Assembly (NCBI GenBank): GCA_040905025.1
Contig: JBBDSJ010000107.1
Coordinates: 1 to 22,379 of the forward strand
Length of the DNA: 22,379 nt
Reading direction: 5' to 3'
Source of the DNA: JBBDSJ01 sp040905025
GTDB taxonomy: Bacteria > Pseudomonadota > Gammaproteobacteria > Methylohalomonadales > Methylohalomonadaceae
A program made the translations under genes and the position numbers. Below are positions 15,632 through 21,963 of the stretch, in pieces (positions within the stretch are counted from its first letter, which is position 1; each line of letters begins with the position of its first letter). The notes under the pieces were generated by a model. It did no database searches. It had not been told where the DNA came from and worked only from the letters and a program-made list of their open reading frames with translations.

Positions 15632-15994
15632 GGCCGGGTAGCGGGGCTGCGTAGCAGCAAGGTAGGCAGGGGACGAAAATCCGTTTTCAGTCCTGAGCCT
15701 TAAAAATGTAGTCAAGCCATAAATCTCCAATATATGGCCGGGTAGCGGGGCTGCGTAGCAGCAAGGTAGGCAGGGGACGAAAATCCGTTTNNNNNNNNNN
15801 NNNNNNNNNNNNNNNNNNNNNNNNNNNNNNNNNNNNNNNNNNNNNNNNNNNNNNNNNNNNNNNNNNNNNNNNNNNNNNNNNNNNNNNNNNGGCCGGGTAG
15901 CGGGGCTGCGTAGCAGCAAGGTAGGCAGGGGACGAAAATCCGTTTTCAGTCCTGAGCCTTAAAAATGTAGTCAAGCCATAAATCTCCAATATAT
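15632..15994 (+). repeat. 104-bp tandem array of tRNA-Phe-like units
   Basis: Complete units lie at 15632-15735 and 15891-15994 and are identical; a third is cut by the gap after 55 bases (15736-15790). Each begins GGCCGGGTAGC, the first 11 bases of the adjacent tRNA-Phe, and later contains GGTAG-GCAGGGGAC-GAAAATCC, which matches tRNA positions 18-41 apart from two single-base deletions. Between these blocks, six tRNA bases (TCAGTT) are replaced by an 18-base stretch containing GCTGC-GTA-GCAGC. The second half of each unit is unrelated to tRNA and ends AAATCTCCAATATAT, so the same sequence precedes each following unit and the real tRNA. The units lack the T arm and 3' acceptor strand and cannot be working tRNAs. 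There are no unique spacers. Copy number is unknown. Confidence 0.9.
15791..15890. other. Assembly gap (100 N) inside the tandem array
   Basis: Exactly 100 N. The left contig ends at unit position 55 and the right contig begins at unit position 1, which is what an assembler produces when identical tandem repeats cannot be resolved. More copies may be hidden here. Confidence 0.95.
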
Positions 15995-16070
15995 GGCCGG
16001 GTAGCTCAGTTGGTAGAGCAGGGGACTGAAAATCCCTGTGTCGGCAGTTCGATTCTGTCCCCGGCCACCA
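15995..16070 (+). tRNA. tRNA-Phe (GAA)
   Basis: The 76-base gene encodes its own CCA end. The acceptor stem pairs GGCCGGG with CCCGGCC at all seven positions. The D arm contains AGCTCAGTTGGTAGAGC, the anticodon stem-loop GGGGACTGAAAATCCCT has anticodon GAA at positions 34-36, and the T arm is GGCAGTTCGATTCTGTC. All stems pair, allowing G-T wobbles. It resembles E. coli tRNA-Phe closely through the D and anticodon arms. It lies directly after the last 104-bp unit, which ends at its 5' base. No integrase gene is adjacent. Confidence 0.97.
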
Positions 16071-16096
16071 TTTCCAAAAATATTGCCGATTAGTTT

Positions 16097-16129
16097 GCCG
16101 CAGTGCAAAATACAGCGAGCGGGCTTTTT
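16097..16129 (+). terminator. Weak candidate terminator after tRNA-Phe
   Basis: GCCGC at 16097-16101 can pair with GCGGGC at 16119-16124 with one bulged G, followed by TTTTT. The stem is short and the loop is long, so this is a weak call. Confidence 0.28.
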
Positions 16130-16268
16130 ATGGTAACTTCAAGATTACACATGGAAGTTCTTTCCAGCACCGTCCGATCAGTGCTTGTGTTACGCTTAAT
16201 AGCTGACTATCTAAAAAAACCTTAAAATTGTCCTGTGATTACCCTTGTGATTACCAACAGGTCGAATT

Positions 16269-17360
16269 TTGAATACAAATAACAATGACCAAAGGCGCAT
16301 GTTCAGTTCGGATGAATTGAGTGTCGAGCAGGTAGAGTTGCGTGGGTTTTCGCGCAGTATGGCTGAACTCGAATGGCTGTTGCTGATTCTGGTGCTTTTA
16401 TATTACATCGCGCCGGGTACTTTCATTGCAGACGGCCAAAGCTACATTATTGCAATGTTGGCATTTGCTGCATTTGTCATCATATTTCATTATTTAAATT
16501 TCAAGACCGAGGATTCACGCTGGAAACTGGCGATAGAAAGCTGGGTGATGATCGGCTTTATCAGCTGGGCTGCATATCTCAGTGGCGGCGTGGAAAGCCC
16601 GCTGATAAATCTTTACCTGCTGGTGATTATTACCAGTGGCCTGACCCTTGGCAAAGTCACTACACTGCTTGAATTTGGCCTGATTACCTGTATCTATCTT
16701 TATCTCGGCTACCCTGATTTTTCCAACCTGGCATTTACACTGGAAGACTTTACCCAGTTGATGATCCGGTTCACTCCATTCCTGCTGGTGGCATATCTTG
16801 TTTCGATGCTCGCCGCAGATCTGCATTTTGCCCGGCGCATGTTCAAGCATTTGTCCGAGACCGATGAATTAACCGGCTTGTTTAACAAGCGTGCGTTTGG
16901 CAAATTCATGAACCGGGAAGTGGCCAAGGCAATTCGTTACAGTCATGCGTTTTCTATTATGATGATTGATGCCGATGGTTTGAAAGCAGTCAATGACGAG
17001 CATGGCCACGAAAGCGGTGACAAACTGATTTGTGAGGTCGCCAACACGATCCAGCATAATTTGCGTGATACGGATATTCTCGCTCGCTATGGTGGCGATG
17101 AGTTCATTGTGTTCCTGCCGGAAACGACGACAACACAGGCGCGGGATGTGGCCGAGCGTGTACGTAATGCTGCTGTAAATATTACTTTTAGTGCCAACCG
17201 CAAGCGTATACCTGTGACGGTAAGTGTCGGTGTGGCCAGCTATCCGGAAGATACCAGTAATGCCGATGATGTTGTTGATCGGGCAGATCGGGCGTTATAC
17301 GCCAGCAAACAGGAAGGCCGCAATCGGGTTACCTGCTTTGCCGAGCTGCGCGATTTTTGA
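16269..17360 (+). CDS. Membrane-bound diguanylate cyclase (GGDEF)
   Basis: The enzyme should make cyclic di-GMP from two GTP. The first 190 residues hold about six membrane helices (near 34-51, 58-76, 90-105, 112-128, 135-150 and 164-186), a sensor part of unknown ligand. The GGDEF domain spans about 198-358: it opens with DELTGLFNKRAF, has an intact active-site GGDEF at 275-279, and the inhibitory RxxD site (RDTD, 266-269) five residues upstream, so product inhibition is expected. It closes with VSVGVASYPEDTSNADDVVD and ADRALYASKQEGRNRV. The start is a TTG at 16269 with AGGT about seven bases before it; an ATG at 16299 is an alternative losing ten residues. A weak promoter (TTGTGT, 17 bp, TATCTA, 16185-16213) lies upstream. 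No EAL domain is present. Confidence 0.9.
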   Translation: MNTNNNDQRRMFSSDELSVEQVELRGFSRSMAELEWLLLILVLLYYIAPGTFIADGQSYIIAMLAFAAFVIIFHYLNFKTEDSRWKLAIESWVMIGFISWAAYLSGGVESPLINLYLLVIITSGLTLGKVTTLLEFGLITCIYLYLGYPDFSNLAFTLEDFTQLMIRFTPFLLVAYLVSMLAADLHFARRMFKHLSETDELTGLFNKRAFGKFMNREVAKAIRYSHAFSIMMIDADGLKAVNDEHGHESGDKLICEVANTIQHNLRDTDILARYGGDEFIVFLPETTTTQARDVAERVRNAAVNITFSANRKRIPVTVSVGVASYPEDTSNADDVVDRADRALYASKQEGRNRVTCFAELRDF

Positions 17361-17373
17361 TACCAGCGACAGG

Positions 17374-18210
17374 CTATTCAACCGGCAAATAACTGCGCCA
17401 GTCAAACGCAGGGTCACCAATAACCAGAAAATTCGGATTCAGCAGGCTGTCCTTGCAGTTGTAGCGCAATGGCTGGAATGCCATGTCAGTAATTTCACCG
17501 CCAGCCTGCTCGACTACGCAATGCGCAGCTGCCGTATCCCACTCCGAGGTCGGTCCGAATCGGGGGTACAGATCAATCAATCCTTCTGCGACCAGGCAGG
17601 ATTTCAGTGAACTGCCTATGGTCACCACTTCAGCGCCATCCAGATTTTCCATGAATGTCTGAAAGCGCTCACTGCCATGTGAGCGGCTGCCGGCGATTGC
17701 CAGTCGGGATGCGACTGCGCTGCGGGTGCTGATCCGGGTTTCACCATACTCAGGGACAAATTTGCATGCGCCAATACCGCGTGCAGCAAAATAACAAACG
17801 CCGGTTACAGGCACTTGTACCACACCGAGTATTGGCTGATGATCTGCAATCAGGGCGATGTTGACAGTGAATTCGCCGTTGCGTTTGACGAATTCCCGGG
17901 TGCCATCGAGCGGGTCAACCAGCCAGTAGCGTTGCCAGGTTTGGCGTTCGGAAAAATCCACGCTGGCGGATTCTTCCGACAATATCGGCCAGCCGGGTGT
18001 CAGTTCCCGCAAACCACTGACGATGGCCCGGTGTGCCTGCATATCCGCTTCAGTCAGTGGACTGCGGTCGTCCTTATGTTCAACGGCAAAGTCTGTTTCA
18101 TAAACTGATAAAATACGTGCAGAAGCAGTAGCGGCAATTTGGCGCACTGTGGCCAGGAGTCTGGCGAGATCGCCGCTGTCTGGTTCGATATAACTGTCGT
18201 CTGCTTTCAT
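17374..18210 (-). CDS. cysQ: 3'(2'),5'-bisphosphate nucleotidase
   Basis: CysQ removes the 3' phosphate of PAP, a by-product of sulphate assimilation, giving AMP, and belongs to the inositol monophosphatase fold. The 278-residue product matches E. coli CysQ closely: SPLTEADMQAH near 50-60, ILSEES near 76-81, the metal-binding motif LVDPLDGTREFVKRNGEFTV near 96-115, SIGSSLK-type TIGSSLKSCLVAEG, YPRFGPTSEWDTAAAHCVVE carrying the second metal motif, and a C-terminal SLLNPNF. An N-terminal extension of about 18 residues precedes the usual family start. It converges with the diguanylate cyclase gene (13 bp apart) and is divergent from the HAD nucleotidase gene (56 bp). Confidence 0.93.
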   Translation of the reverse strand: MKADDSYIEPDSGDLARLLATVRQIAATASARILSVYETDFAVEHKDDRSPLTEADMQAHRAIVSGLRELTPGWPILSEESASVDFSERQTWQRYWLVDPLDGTREFVKRNGEFTVNIALIADHQPILGVVQVPVTGVCYFAARGIGACKFVPEYGETRISTRSAVASRLAIAGSRSHGSERFQTFMENLDGAEVVTIGSSLKSCLVAEGLIDLYPRFGPTSEWDTAAAHCVVEQAGGEITDMAFQPLRYNCKDSLLNPNFLVIGDPAFDWRSYLPVE

Positions 18211-18266
18211 TGCATGAAAAAACCTGTATGAATATTTATGTTATTTAATCCTGACCGAACCATATT

Positions 18267-18959
18267 ATGAACTCTGGCCCGACATTGAAAGCCCTGGACT
18301 GGCAGCGCATAAAAACTGTGTTGCTGGATATGGATGGTACGTTGCTCGATTTATATTTCGACAATTATTTTTGGCAACAGTACCTGCCGGAGTGCTGGGC
18401 ACGACAGCGTGGATTGGCGCTGGATGAGGCACTTGAAATTCTGGTACCGCGGTTTCGTGAACTCGAGGGCTCACTACCATGGTACTGTCTTGATTTCTGG
18501 TCAAATGAACTGCAACTGGACGTATTTGCGTTAAAACAGGACATTGCTGATCTTATCTGCATGCGGCCGGGCGCCGAATATTTTCTGCAGCAATTGCAAC
18601 AGCTGGAATTACGCTGTGTGCTGGTGACCAATGCGCATCAGCGTATTCTGGATTACAAGCTGCAGCAAACCGGTCTGGATCAGTACCTCGAACAGACGGT
18701 CAGTGCACATGCATTCGGCAAGCCCAAGGAAGAAGCTGGATTCTGGCCGGCGCTGCAGGCGGAGCTGGATTTCGATCCGGCCAGCACTCTGCTGGTTGAT
18801 GATAATCTGCATGTGCTGAGTACCGCGCAGACATTTGGCATTCAGCATTTACTGGGCATTGCCCAGCCTGACAGTCGTATACCGGCACGTACGACAGCAG
18901 CTTTTCCGCTGATCAGCGACTTTCGCCAGCTGTTTGCGGAAGCACCCGCATCGGTCTGA
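18267..18959 (+). CDS. yrfG: HAD-superfamily nucleotidase, YrfG-like (GMP/IMP)
   Basis: The 230-residue product has all four HAD motifs: LLDMDGTLLDL (nucleophile Asp21, acid/base Asp23), VLVTNAH with the motif II Thr, the Lys in FGKPKEEAGFWPAL, and LLVDDNLHVL with the motif IV acids. The cap region with NYFWQQYLPECWARQRGL and GSLPWYCLDFWS near 36-80 is typical of YrfG, which in E. coli dephosphorylates GMP and IMP. In Pseudomonas relatives sit beside nudE and cysQ; here cysQ is the divergent neighbour and nudE is absent. Its last 47 bases overlap the convergent trmB gene. Confidence 0.87.
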   Translation: MNSGPTLKALDWQRIKTVLLDMDGTLLDLYFDNYFWQQYLPECWARQRGLALDEALEILVPRFRELEGSLPWYCLDFWSNELQLDVFALKQDIADLICMRPGAEYFLQQLQQLELRCVLVTNAHQRILDYKLQQTGLDQYLEQTVSAHAFGKPKEEAGFWPALQAELDFDPASTLLVDDNLHVLSTAQTFGIQHLLGIAQPDSRIPARTTAAFPLISDFRQLFAEAPASV

Positions 18960-19647
18960 AAGCAAAATCAAATACCGCATGGCCGAGCCGCAAACCGCGT
19001 TGTTCAAACTTTGTTAGTGGTCGCCAGTGCGGCCGCAGTGTTGGCCTGCCGGCGCCGGCCAGATTGGTATAACCGTTTGCCTCAAATGCTGCGGGGATTT
19101 GTTCGGCATAATCTGCCCAGTCGGTCGCGATATAGATACGGCCATGGTTCTGCATGCAGCCATGCAAACGCCGGGCAAAATTCGTATTTAACAGGCGCCG
19201 CTTGTGATGGCGCTTTTTGGGCCATGGATCCGGAAAGTAGACAAGTGCCTGTTCGATACTTGCCGGCGGCAGCATGTCACAGATGACTTCAACGCTATCG
19301 TGGCTGAGCACACGGATGTTATGCAGGTGATTTGCAACGATGCCATGCAAAAGACTGCCGACTCCCGGCCGGTGTACCTCGATAGTGAGGAAATTGCGAT
19401 GCGGATAACGTTTCGCTAACGCGAGTGTTGCCTGACCCATACCGCAGCCAATATCAAGTACGCAGGGCGCATCGCGTCCAAACAGTTGTGCCAGATCGAT
19501 TTGCGCACGGCGATATTCGCAACCAAATTGCGCCCAGTGGTTTGCCAGGGCGAGCTCCTGGGCACGGGTCATGCGGCCTTCACGGCGGACAAAACTGCGG
19601 ATGTTACGTAACGCTGTGGAAGCAGTAGCGGACTCGGGGACTGTCAA
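18913..19647 (-). CDS. trmB: tRNA (guanine46-N7)-methyltransferase
   Basis: TrmB adds a methyl group from S-adenosylmethionine to N7 of G46 in the tRNA variable loop. The 244-residue product has the family N-terminal block IRSFVRREGRMTRAQ at 16-30, the cofactor motif VLDIGCGMGQATLALA near 63-78, the catalytic PDPWPKKRHHKRRLLN near 138-153, ATDWADYAEQ, and the C-terminal TKFEQRGLRLGH. The only start that keeps the conserved N-terminal block is a TTG at 19647 with no good ribosome site; translation may be coupled to thiG, which ends 23 bp upstream. Its 3' end overlaps the convergent HAD gene by 47 bp. Confidence 0.95.
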   Translation of the reverse strand: MTVPESATASTALRNIRSFVRREGRMTRAQELALANHWAQFGCEYRRAQIDLAQLFGRDAPCVLDIGCGMGQATLALAKRYPHRNFLTIEVHRPGVGSLLHGIVANHLHNIRVLSHDSVEVICDMLPPASIEQALVYFPDPWPKKRHHKRRLLNTNFARRLHGCMQNHGRIYIATDWADYAEQIPAAFEANGYTNLAGAGRPTLRPHWRPLTKFEQRGLRLGHAVFDFAFRPMRVLPQTAGESR

Positions 19648-19670
19648 TGGATGTGGCGATGCCGGGAAGA

Positions 19671-20513
19671 TTAAAAGAAATACCCGTCAAGTGGTGATGA
19701 TGCACTTGCATAGGCACGCTTTGGCATACGCCCGGCCAGATAGGCCTCGCGTCCTGCCTCAATAGCCTTGCGCATGGCACTGGCCATTAATACCGGGTTT
19801 TTGGCTTCGGCGATTGCCGTATTCATCAGCACGCCGTCACAACCAAGTTCCATGGCGATGGCGGCATCGGATGCTGTGCCGACACCGGCATCCACCAGCA
19901 CCGGTACTTCGGCATTTTCCACTATGGTGCGAATATTGTATGGATTACGGATACCGAGACCGGAACCGATCGGTGCGGCCAATGGCATAACGGCAATACA
20001 ACCGAGTTGCTCAAGTTGTTTCGCGATGACCGGATCATCATTGGTGTAGACCATGACCTGGAAGCCGTCCTCGATCAGAATTTCAGCGGCTGCACGAGTT
20101 TGCAATACATCCGGATACAGGGTTTTTTCGTTACCCAGGACTTCCAGCTTGACCAGATTGTGACCATCCAGCAGTTCGCGCGCCAGCCGGCAGGTACGTA
20201 CTGCGGTGTCGACATCATAACAGCCGGCAGTATTCGGCAGCAGCGTGTAGCGATCCGGTGGTATTACATCAAGCAGATTCGGCTCGTCTGCCGACTGACC
20301 ACGCTCATCCATAAAAAATGCTGTGCGACGGATCGCGAAGGTAACGATCTCGGCACCACTGGCTTCTATTGCTAACCGGGTTTGTTCGAGATCCCGGTAC
20401 TTGCCGGTGCCTACGAGCAGGCGGGAATGATAGACCTGCCCGTCAAGCATGAAACTGTCGGCAGGATCATTGGCCGGTGATGTTGTTACAGTAGTTGTCC
20501 GGGAAGTATTCAT
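19671..20513 (-). CDS. thiG: Thiazole synthase
   Basis: ThiG builds the thiazole phosphate ring of thiamine from deoxyxylulose phosphate, dehydroglycine and ThiS thiocarboxylate. The 280-residue product carries SRLLVGTGKYRDLEQT near 30-45, NLLDVIPPDRYTLLPNTAGC near 79-98, the Schiff-base Lys122 in NLVKLEVLGNEKTLYPD, YTNDDP, and the phosphate-binding APIGSGLGIRNPYNI and VDAGVGTASDAAIAMELGCD. The first 21 residues (Thr/Ser-rich) exceed the family norm; an ATG at 20450 would give the standard MLDGQVYHSRLLVGTGKY start and may be the true one. It lies 18 bp after thiS. Confidence 0.95.
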   Translation of the reverse strand: MNTSRTTTVTTSPANDPADSFMLDGQVYHSRLLVGTGKYRDLEQTRLAIEASGAEIVTFAIRRTAFFMDERGQSADEPNLLDVIPPDRYTLLPNTAGCYDVDTAVRTCRLARELLDGHNLVKLEVLGNEKTLYPDVLQTRAAAEILIEDGFQVMVYTNDDPVIAKQLEQLGCIAVMPLAAPIGSGLGIRNPYNIRTIVENAEVPVLVDAGVGTASDAAIAMELGCDGVLMNTAIAEAKNPVLMASAMRKAIEAGREAYLAGRMPKRAYASASSPLDGYFF

Positions 20514-20531
20514 CCTGTTGCGCTTGACTGT

Positions 20532-20729
20532 TCAGCCACCACCAATGGCGCGGACAATTTCAATCCGATCGCCATCGTGCAGGGGATGCTCCGCAAAGCG
20601 GCGGCGTGGCACGATGTCGCCATTGATTTCCACCGCCAGTCGACCGGTCAGTTGCAGTTCATCGACCAGACTGGCCAGCGTGTAATTTTCCGCCAGCGTA
20701 CGGGGCTGGCCATTAAGTTGGATAATCAT
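20532..20729 (-). CDS. thiS: Sulphur carrier protein ThiS
   Basis: This 65-residue ubiquitin-fold protein carries sulphur as a C-terminal thiocarboxylate to ThiG. It begins MIIQLNGQPRTLAENYTLAS, has VEINGDIVPRRRF in the middle, and ends RIEIVRAIGGG with the required terminal Gly-Gly. It is the first gene of a thiS-thiG-trmB unit and shares no gene with other thiamine steps in this window. Upstream is the stem-loop-rich spacer; I found no TPP riboswitch there. Confidence 0.95.
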   Translation of the reverse strand: MIIQLNGQPRTLAENYTLASLVDELQLTGRLAVEINGDIVPRRRFAEHPLHDGDRIEIVRAIGGG

Positions 20730-20790
20730 TTTCTGAGCAGACCGCCTGCCAGATCTGTTGGGAGAAATGTTTGTGGTCTGCAGGAATTTT

Positions 20791-20802
20791 CAAACATGTT
20801 TG
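20791..20802. repeat. Perfect 12-bp palindrome
   Basis: CAAACATGTTTG is fully self-complementary and lies about 62 bp before the thiS ATG (minus strand). It could be an operator for a dimeric regulator, or part of the nearby cluster of palindromes. Confidence 0.4.
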
Positions 20803-20816
20803 CCTTGTCTAGTTTA

Positions 20817-20845
20817 AGGAACCTCCGAATAGTTTAGAGGTTCCT
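20817..20845. repeat. Stem-loop with perfect 9-bp arms
   Basis: AGGAACCTC (20817-20825) and GAGGTTCCT (20837-20845) are exact inverted copies around an 11-base loop. No T run follows on either strand, so it does not look like a standard intrinsic terminator. Confidence 0.75.
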
Positions 20846-20865
20846 GCAGTACATGGATGTGCTGC
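20846..20865. repeat. Stem-loop with ACATGGATGT core
   Basis: GCAGTACATGGATGTGCTGC pairs over nine positions, one of them a T-G wobble, around a GG centre. Its TACATGGATGT part is also an exact inverted copy of ACATCCATGTA at 20952-20962. Confidence 0.65.
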
Positions 20866-20898
20866 CATTTTTCAATCATTTAAATGATTGAAAAATGG
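20865..20898. repeat. Perfect 34-bp palindrome
   Basis: The left half, CCATTTTTCAATCATTT, is followed at once by its exact reverse complement. It has no unpaired centre and could extrude as a cruciform in DNA, or form a long hairpin in RNA. Confidence 0.9.
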
Positions 20899-20900
20899 AG

Positions 20901-20928
20901 AATATCGAAAATCACAATTTTCGATATT
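20901..20928. repeat. Stem-loop with perfect 12-bp arms
   Basis: AATATCGAAAAT and ATTTTCGATATT are exact inverted copies around the loop CACA. It lies two bases after the 34-bp palindrome. Confidence 0.88.
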
Positions 20929-20937
20929 GCGTCCTTT

Positions 20938-20964
20938 GCTACATGAGCGCTACATCCATGTAGC
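20938..20964. repeat. Overlapping inverted repeats with GCTACAT arms
   Basis: GCTACATCCATGTAGC (20949-20964) forms a 7-bp stem around CC. The same right arm, CATGTAGC, can instead pair with GCTACATG at 20938-20945, so two hairpins compete. Its central ACATCCATGTA also pairs with 20850-20860, a third, long-range option that would enclose the two palindromes between them. Confidence 0.7.
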
Positions 20965-20974
20965 ACTGCTCGTG

Positions 20975-21006
20975 CTCTGATTAATTCAGGGATGAATAAA
21001 TCAGAG
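20975..21006. repeat. 14-bp stem-loop covering the MBL gene stop codon
   Basis: CTCTGATTAATTCA and TGAATAAATCAGAG pair at 13 of 14 positions around GGGA. The right arm covers the TGA stop of the MBL gene (21001-21003), so it would form at the end of that message. No T run follows on the minus strand, so it may stabilise or pause rather than act as a classic terminator. Confidence 0.75.
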
Positions 21007-21921
21007 CTTCCTTAAATCTACTTTCATCCCTTCGCAGGCAATATGACAATCAAGTGCTGAGTTACGTTCCTTGACAATGCGCAGGCTGTCTTTGTGTATT
21101 GCAGCTATCTGATCATCATCATAATTTGGATCGTGATGATAGAGGTAAAGTTGTTTGACGCCGGCATCAATTGCGGAATTGACGGTGTCGATATAGCATG
21201 AATGCCCCCAACCATGCTTCTTCTCATAGTCTTGTGGTGTGTACTGGGCATCATGAATCAGTACATCTGCTCCCTGCATGAATTTCAGCGCTGAATCATA
21301 TTCCTCGCGTTTCATTTCATCAAAAAGCGCCTGCTCTTCACGATTGAACTCGGCATAGCGGCGGTCAATATTCTTGTTCAGAAACAGACATTCATTATCA
21401 GAAATATAAACGACAACCTTGCCGTTGACTTCGATCCGGTAACCATAGGTGACGCCCGGGTGATGTACATTCTGATAGTTGATTGTCATTGGCCCGTATT
21501 TGAAGCGTCCTCCCTGCTGCGGATTCAGGTATTCAATACCGGCCATCCAGGTTTCAGTGCCTACCGGGAAATAGGGCGCGCGCATTTGCGCAGCAACATG
21601 TTTTTCTATTTCAGCAGCATTCTGACCGGGACCGAAAAAACTCACGTGCCAGTCGGGTGAGAACGCCGGAACGAAGAAAGGTAAACCGCAAACGTGATCC
21701 CAGTGGTAGTGGGTCAGTATTATCAGCAGTTCACGTATTTCAGATTGGCCGACAACATGGTTGCCAAATGGAATAATGCCGGTGCCGGCATCGCAAAGCA
21801 GGATGTGATCGTCAACACGCAGTTCGACACATGACGTGTTGCCGCCCACTTTCAGGTGGGAAGCGAACGGTGCGGAGTACGAACCACGCACCCCCCAGAA
21901 ACGTAAATAGGCCTCGCTCAT
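21001..21921 (-). CDS. MBL-fold metallo-hydrolase
   Basis: The 306-residue protein has a complete metallo-beta-lactamase metal site: THYHWDHVCGLPF gives His71, His73, Asp75 and His76, with further ligands likely from His153/His154 in NVHHPGV, Asp175 in YISDNE or Asp224 in LIHDAQYT, and His240 in GWGHS. Layout and length resemble tRNase Z-like and phosphodiesterase-like MBL proteins, but the substrate cannot be told. It has no signal peptide and no membrane helix. GGGG lies 4 bases before the ATG. It follows the receiver gene by 42 bp on the same strand, so a joint transcript is likely. MBL proteins of this subtype are often seen beside signalling genes. Confidence 0.85.
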   Translation of the reverse strand: MSEAYLRFWGVRGSYSAPFASHLKVGGNTSCVELRVDDHILLCDAGTGIIPFGNHVVGQSEIRELLIILTHYHWDHVCGLPFFVPAFSPDWHVSFFGPGQNAAEIEKHVAAQMRAPYFPVGTETWMAGIEYLNPQQGGRFKYGPMTINYQNVHHPGVTYGYRIEVNGKVVVYISDNECLFLNKNIDRRYAEFNREEQALFDEMKREEYDSALKFMQGADVLIHDAQYTPQDYEKKHGWGHSCYIDTVNSAIDAGVKQLYLYHHDPNYDDDQIAAIHKDSLRIVKERNSALDCHIACEGMKVDLRKL

Positions 21922-21963
21922 GTACCCCGATTGCCAGATATGTATGAGTTGCTGCCAACACCG

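Noticed and set aside
15530..15989. Minus-strand reading frames across the 104-bp array
   Set aside because: The period of 104 is not a multiple of three, so the frame changes from unit to unit, and the frames run through N. They show no codon pattern or ribosome site.
15632..15994. CRISPR array
   Set aside because: Units are joined end to end and identical over all 104 bp, with no variable spacers, and no cas gene is near.
15995..16070. Genomic island attachment site at tRNA-Phe
   Set aside because: Integrases normally use the 3' half of a tRNA gene and leave a 3' copy downstream. Here the repeated part is the 5' half, upstream, and no integrase is present.
16233..16256. Short direct repeat TGTGATTACC twice before the diguanylate cyclase gene
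   Set aside because: Two copies of about ten bases could be an operator, but nothing else supports it, and a slip duplication explains it as well.
20730..21000. TPP riboswitch before thiS
   Set aside because: I looked on the minus strand for the CTGAGA and ACCTGAT-type conserved parts of the THI element and did not find them; the spacer holds unrelated palindromes.
20975..21006. Classic intrinsic terminator for the MBL gene
   Set aside because: The stem is good, but it is AT-rich, overlaps the stop codon and is not followed by a T run on the minus strand.
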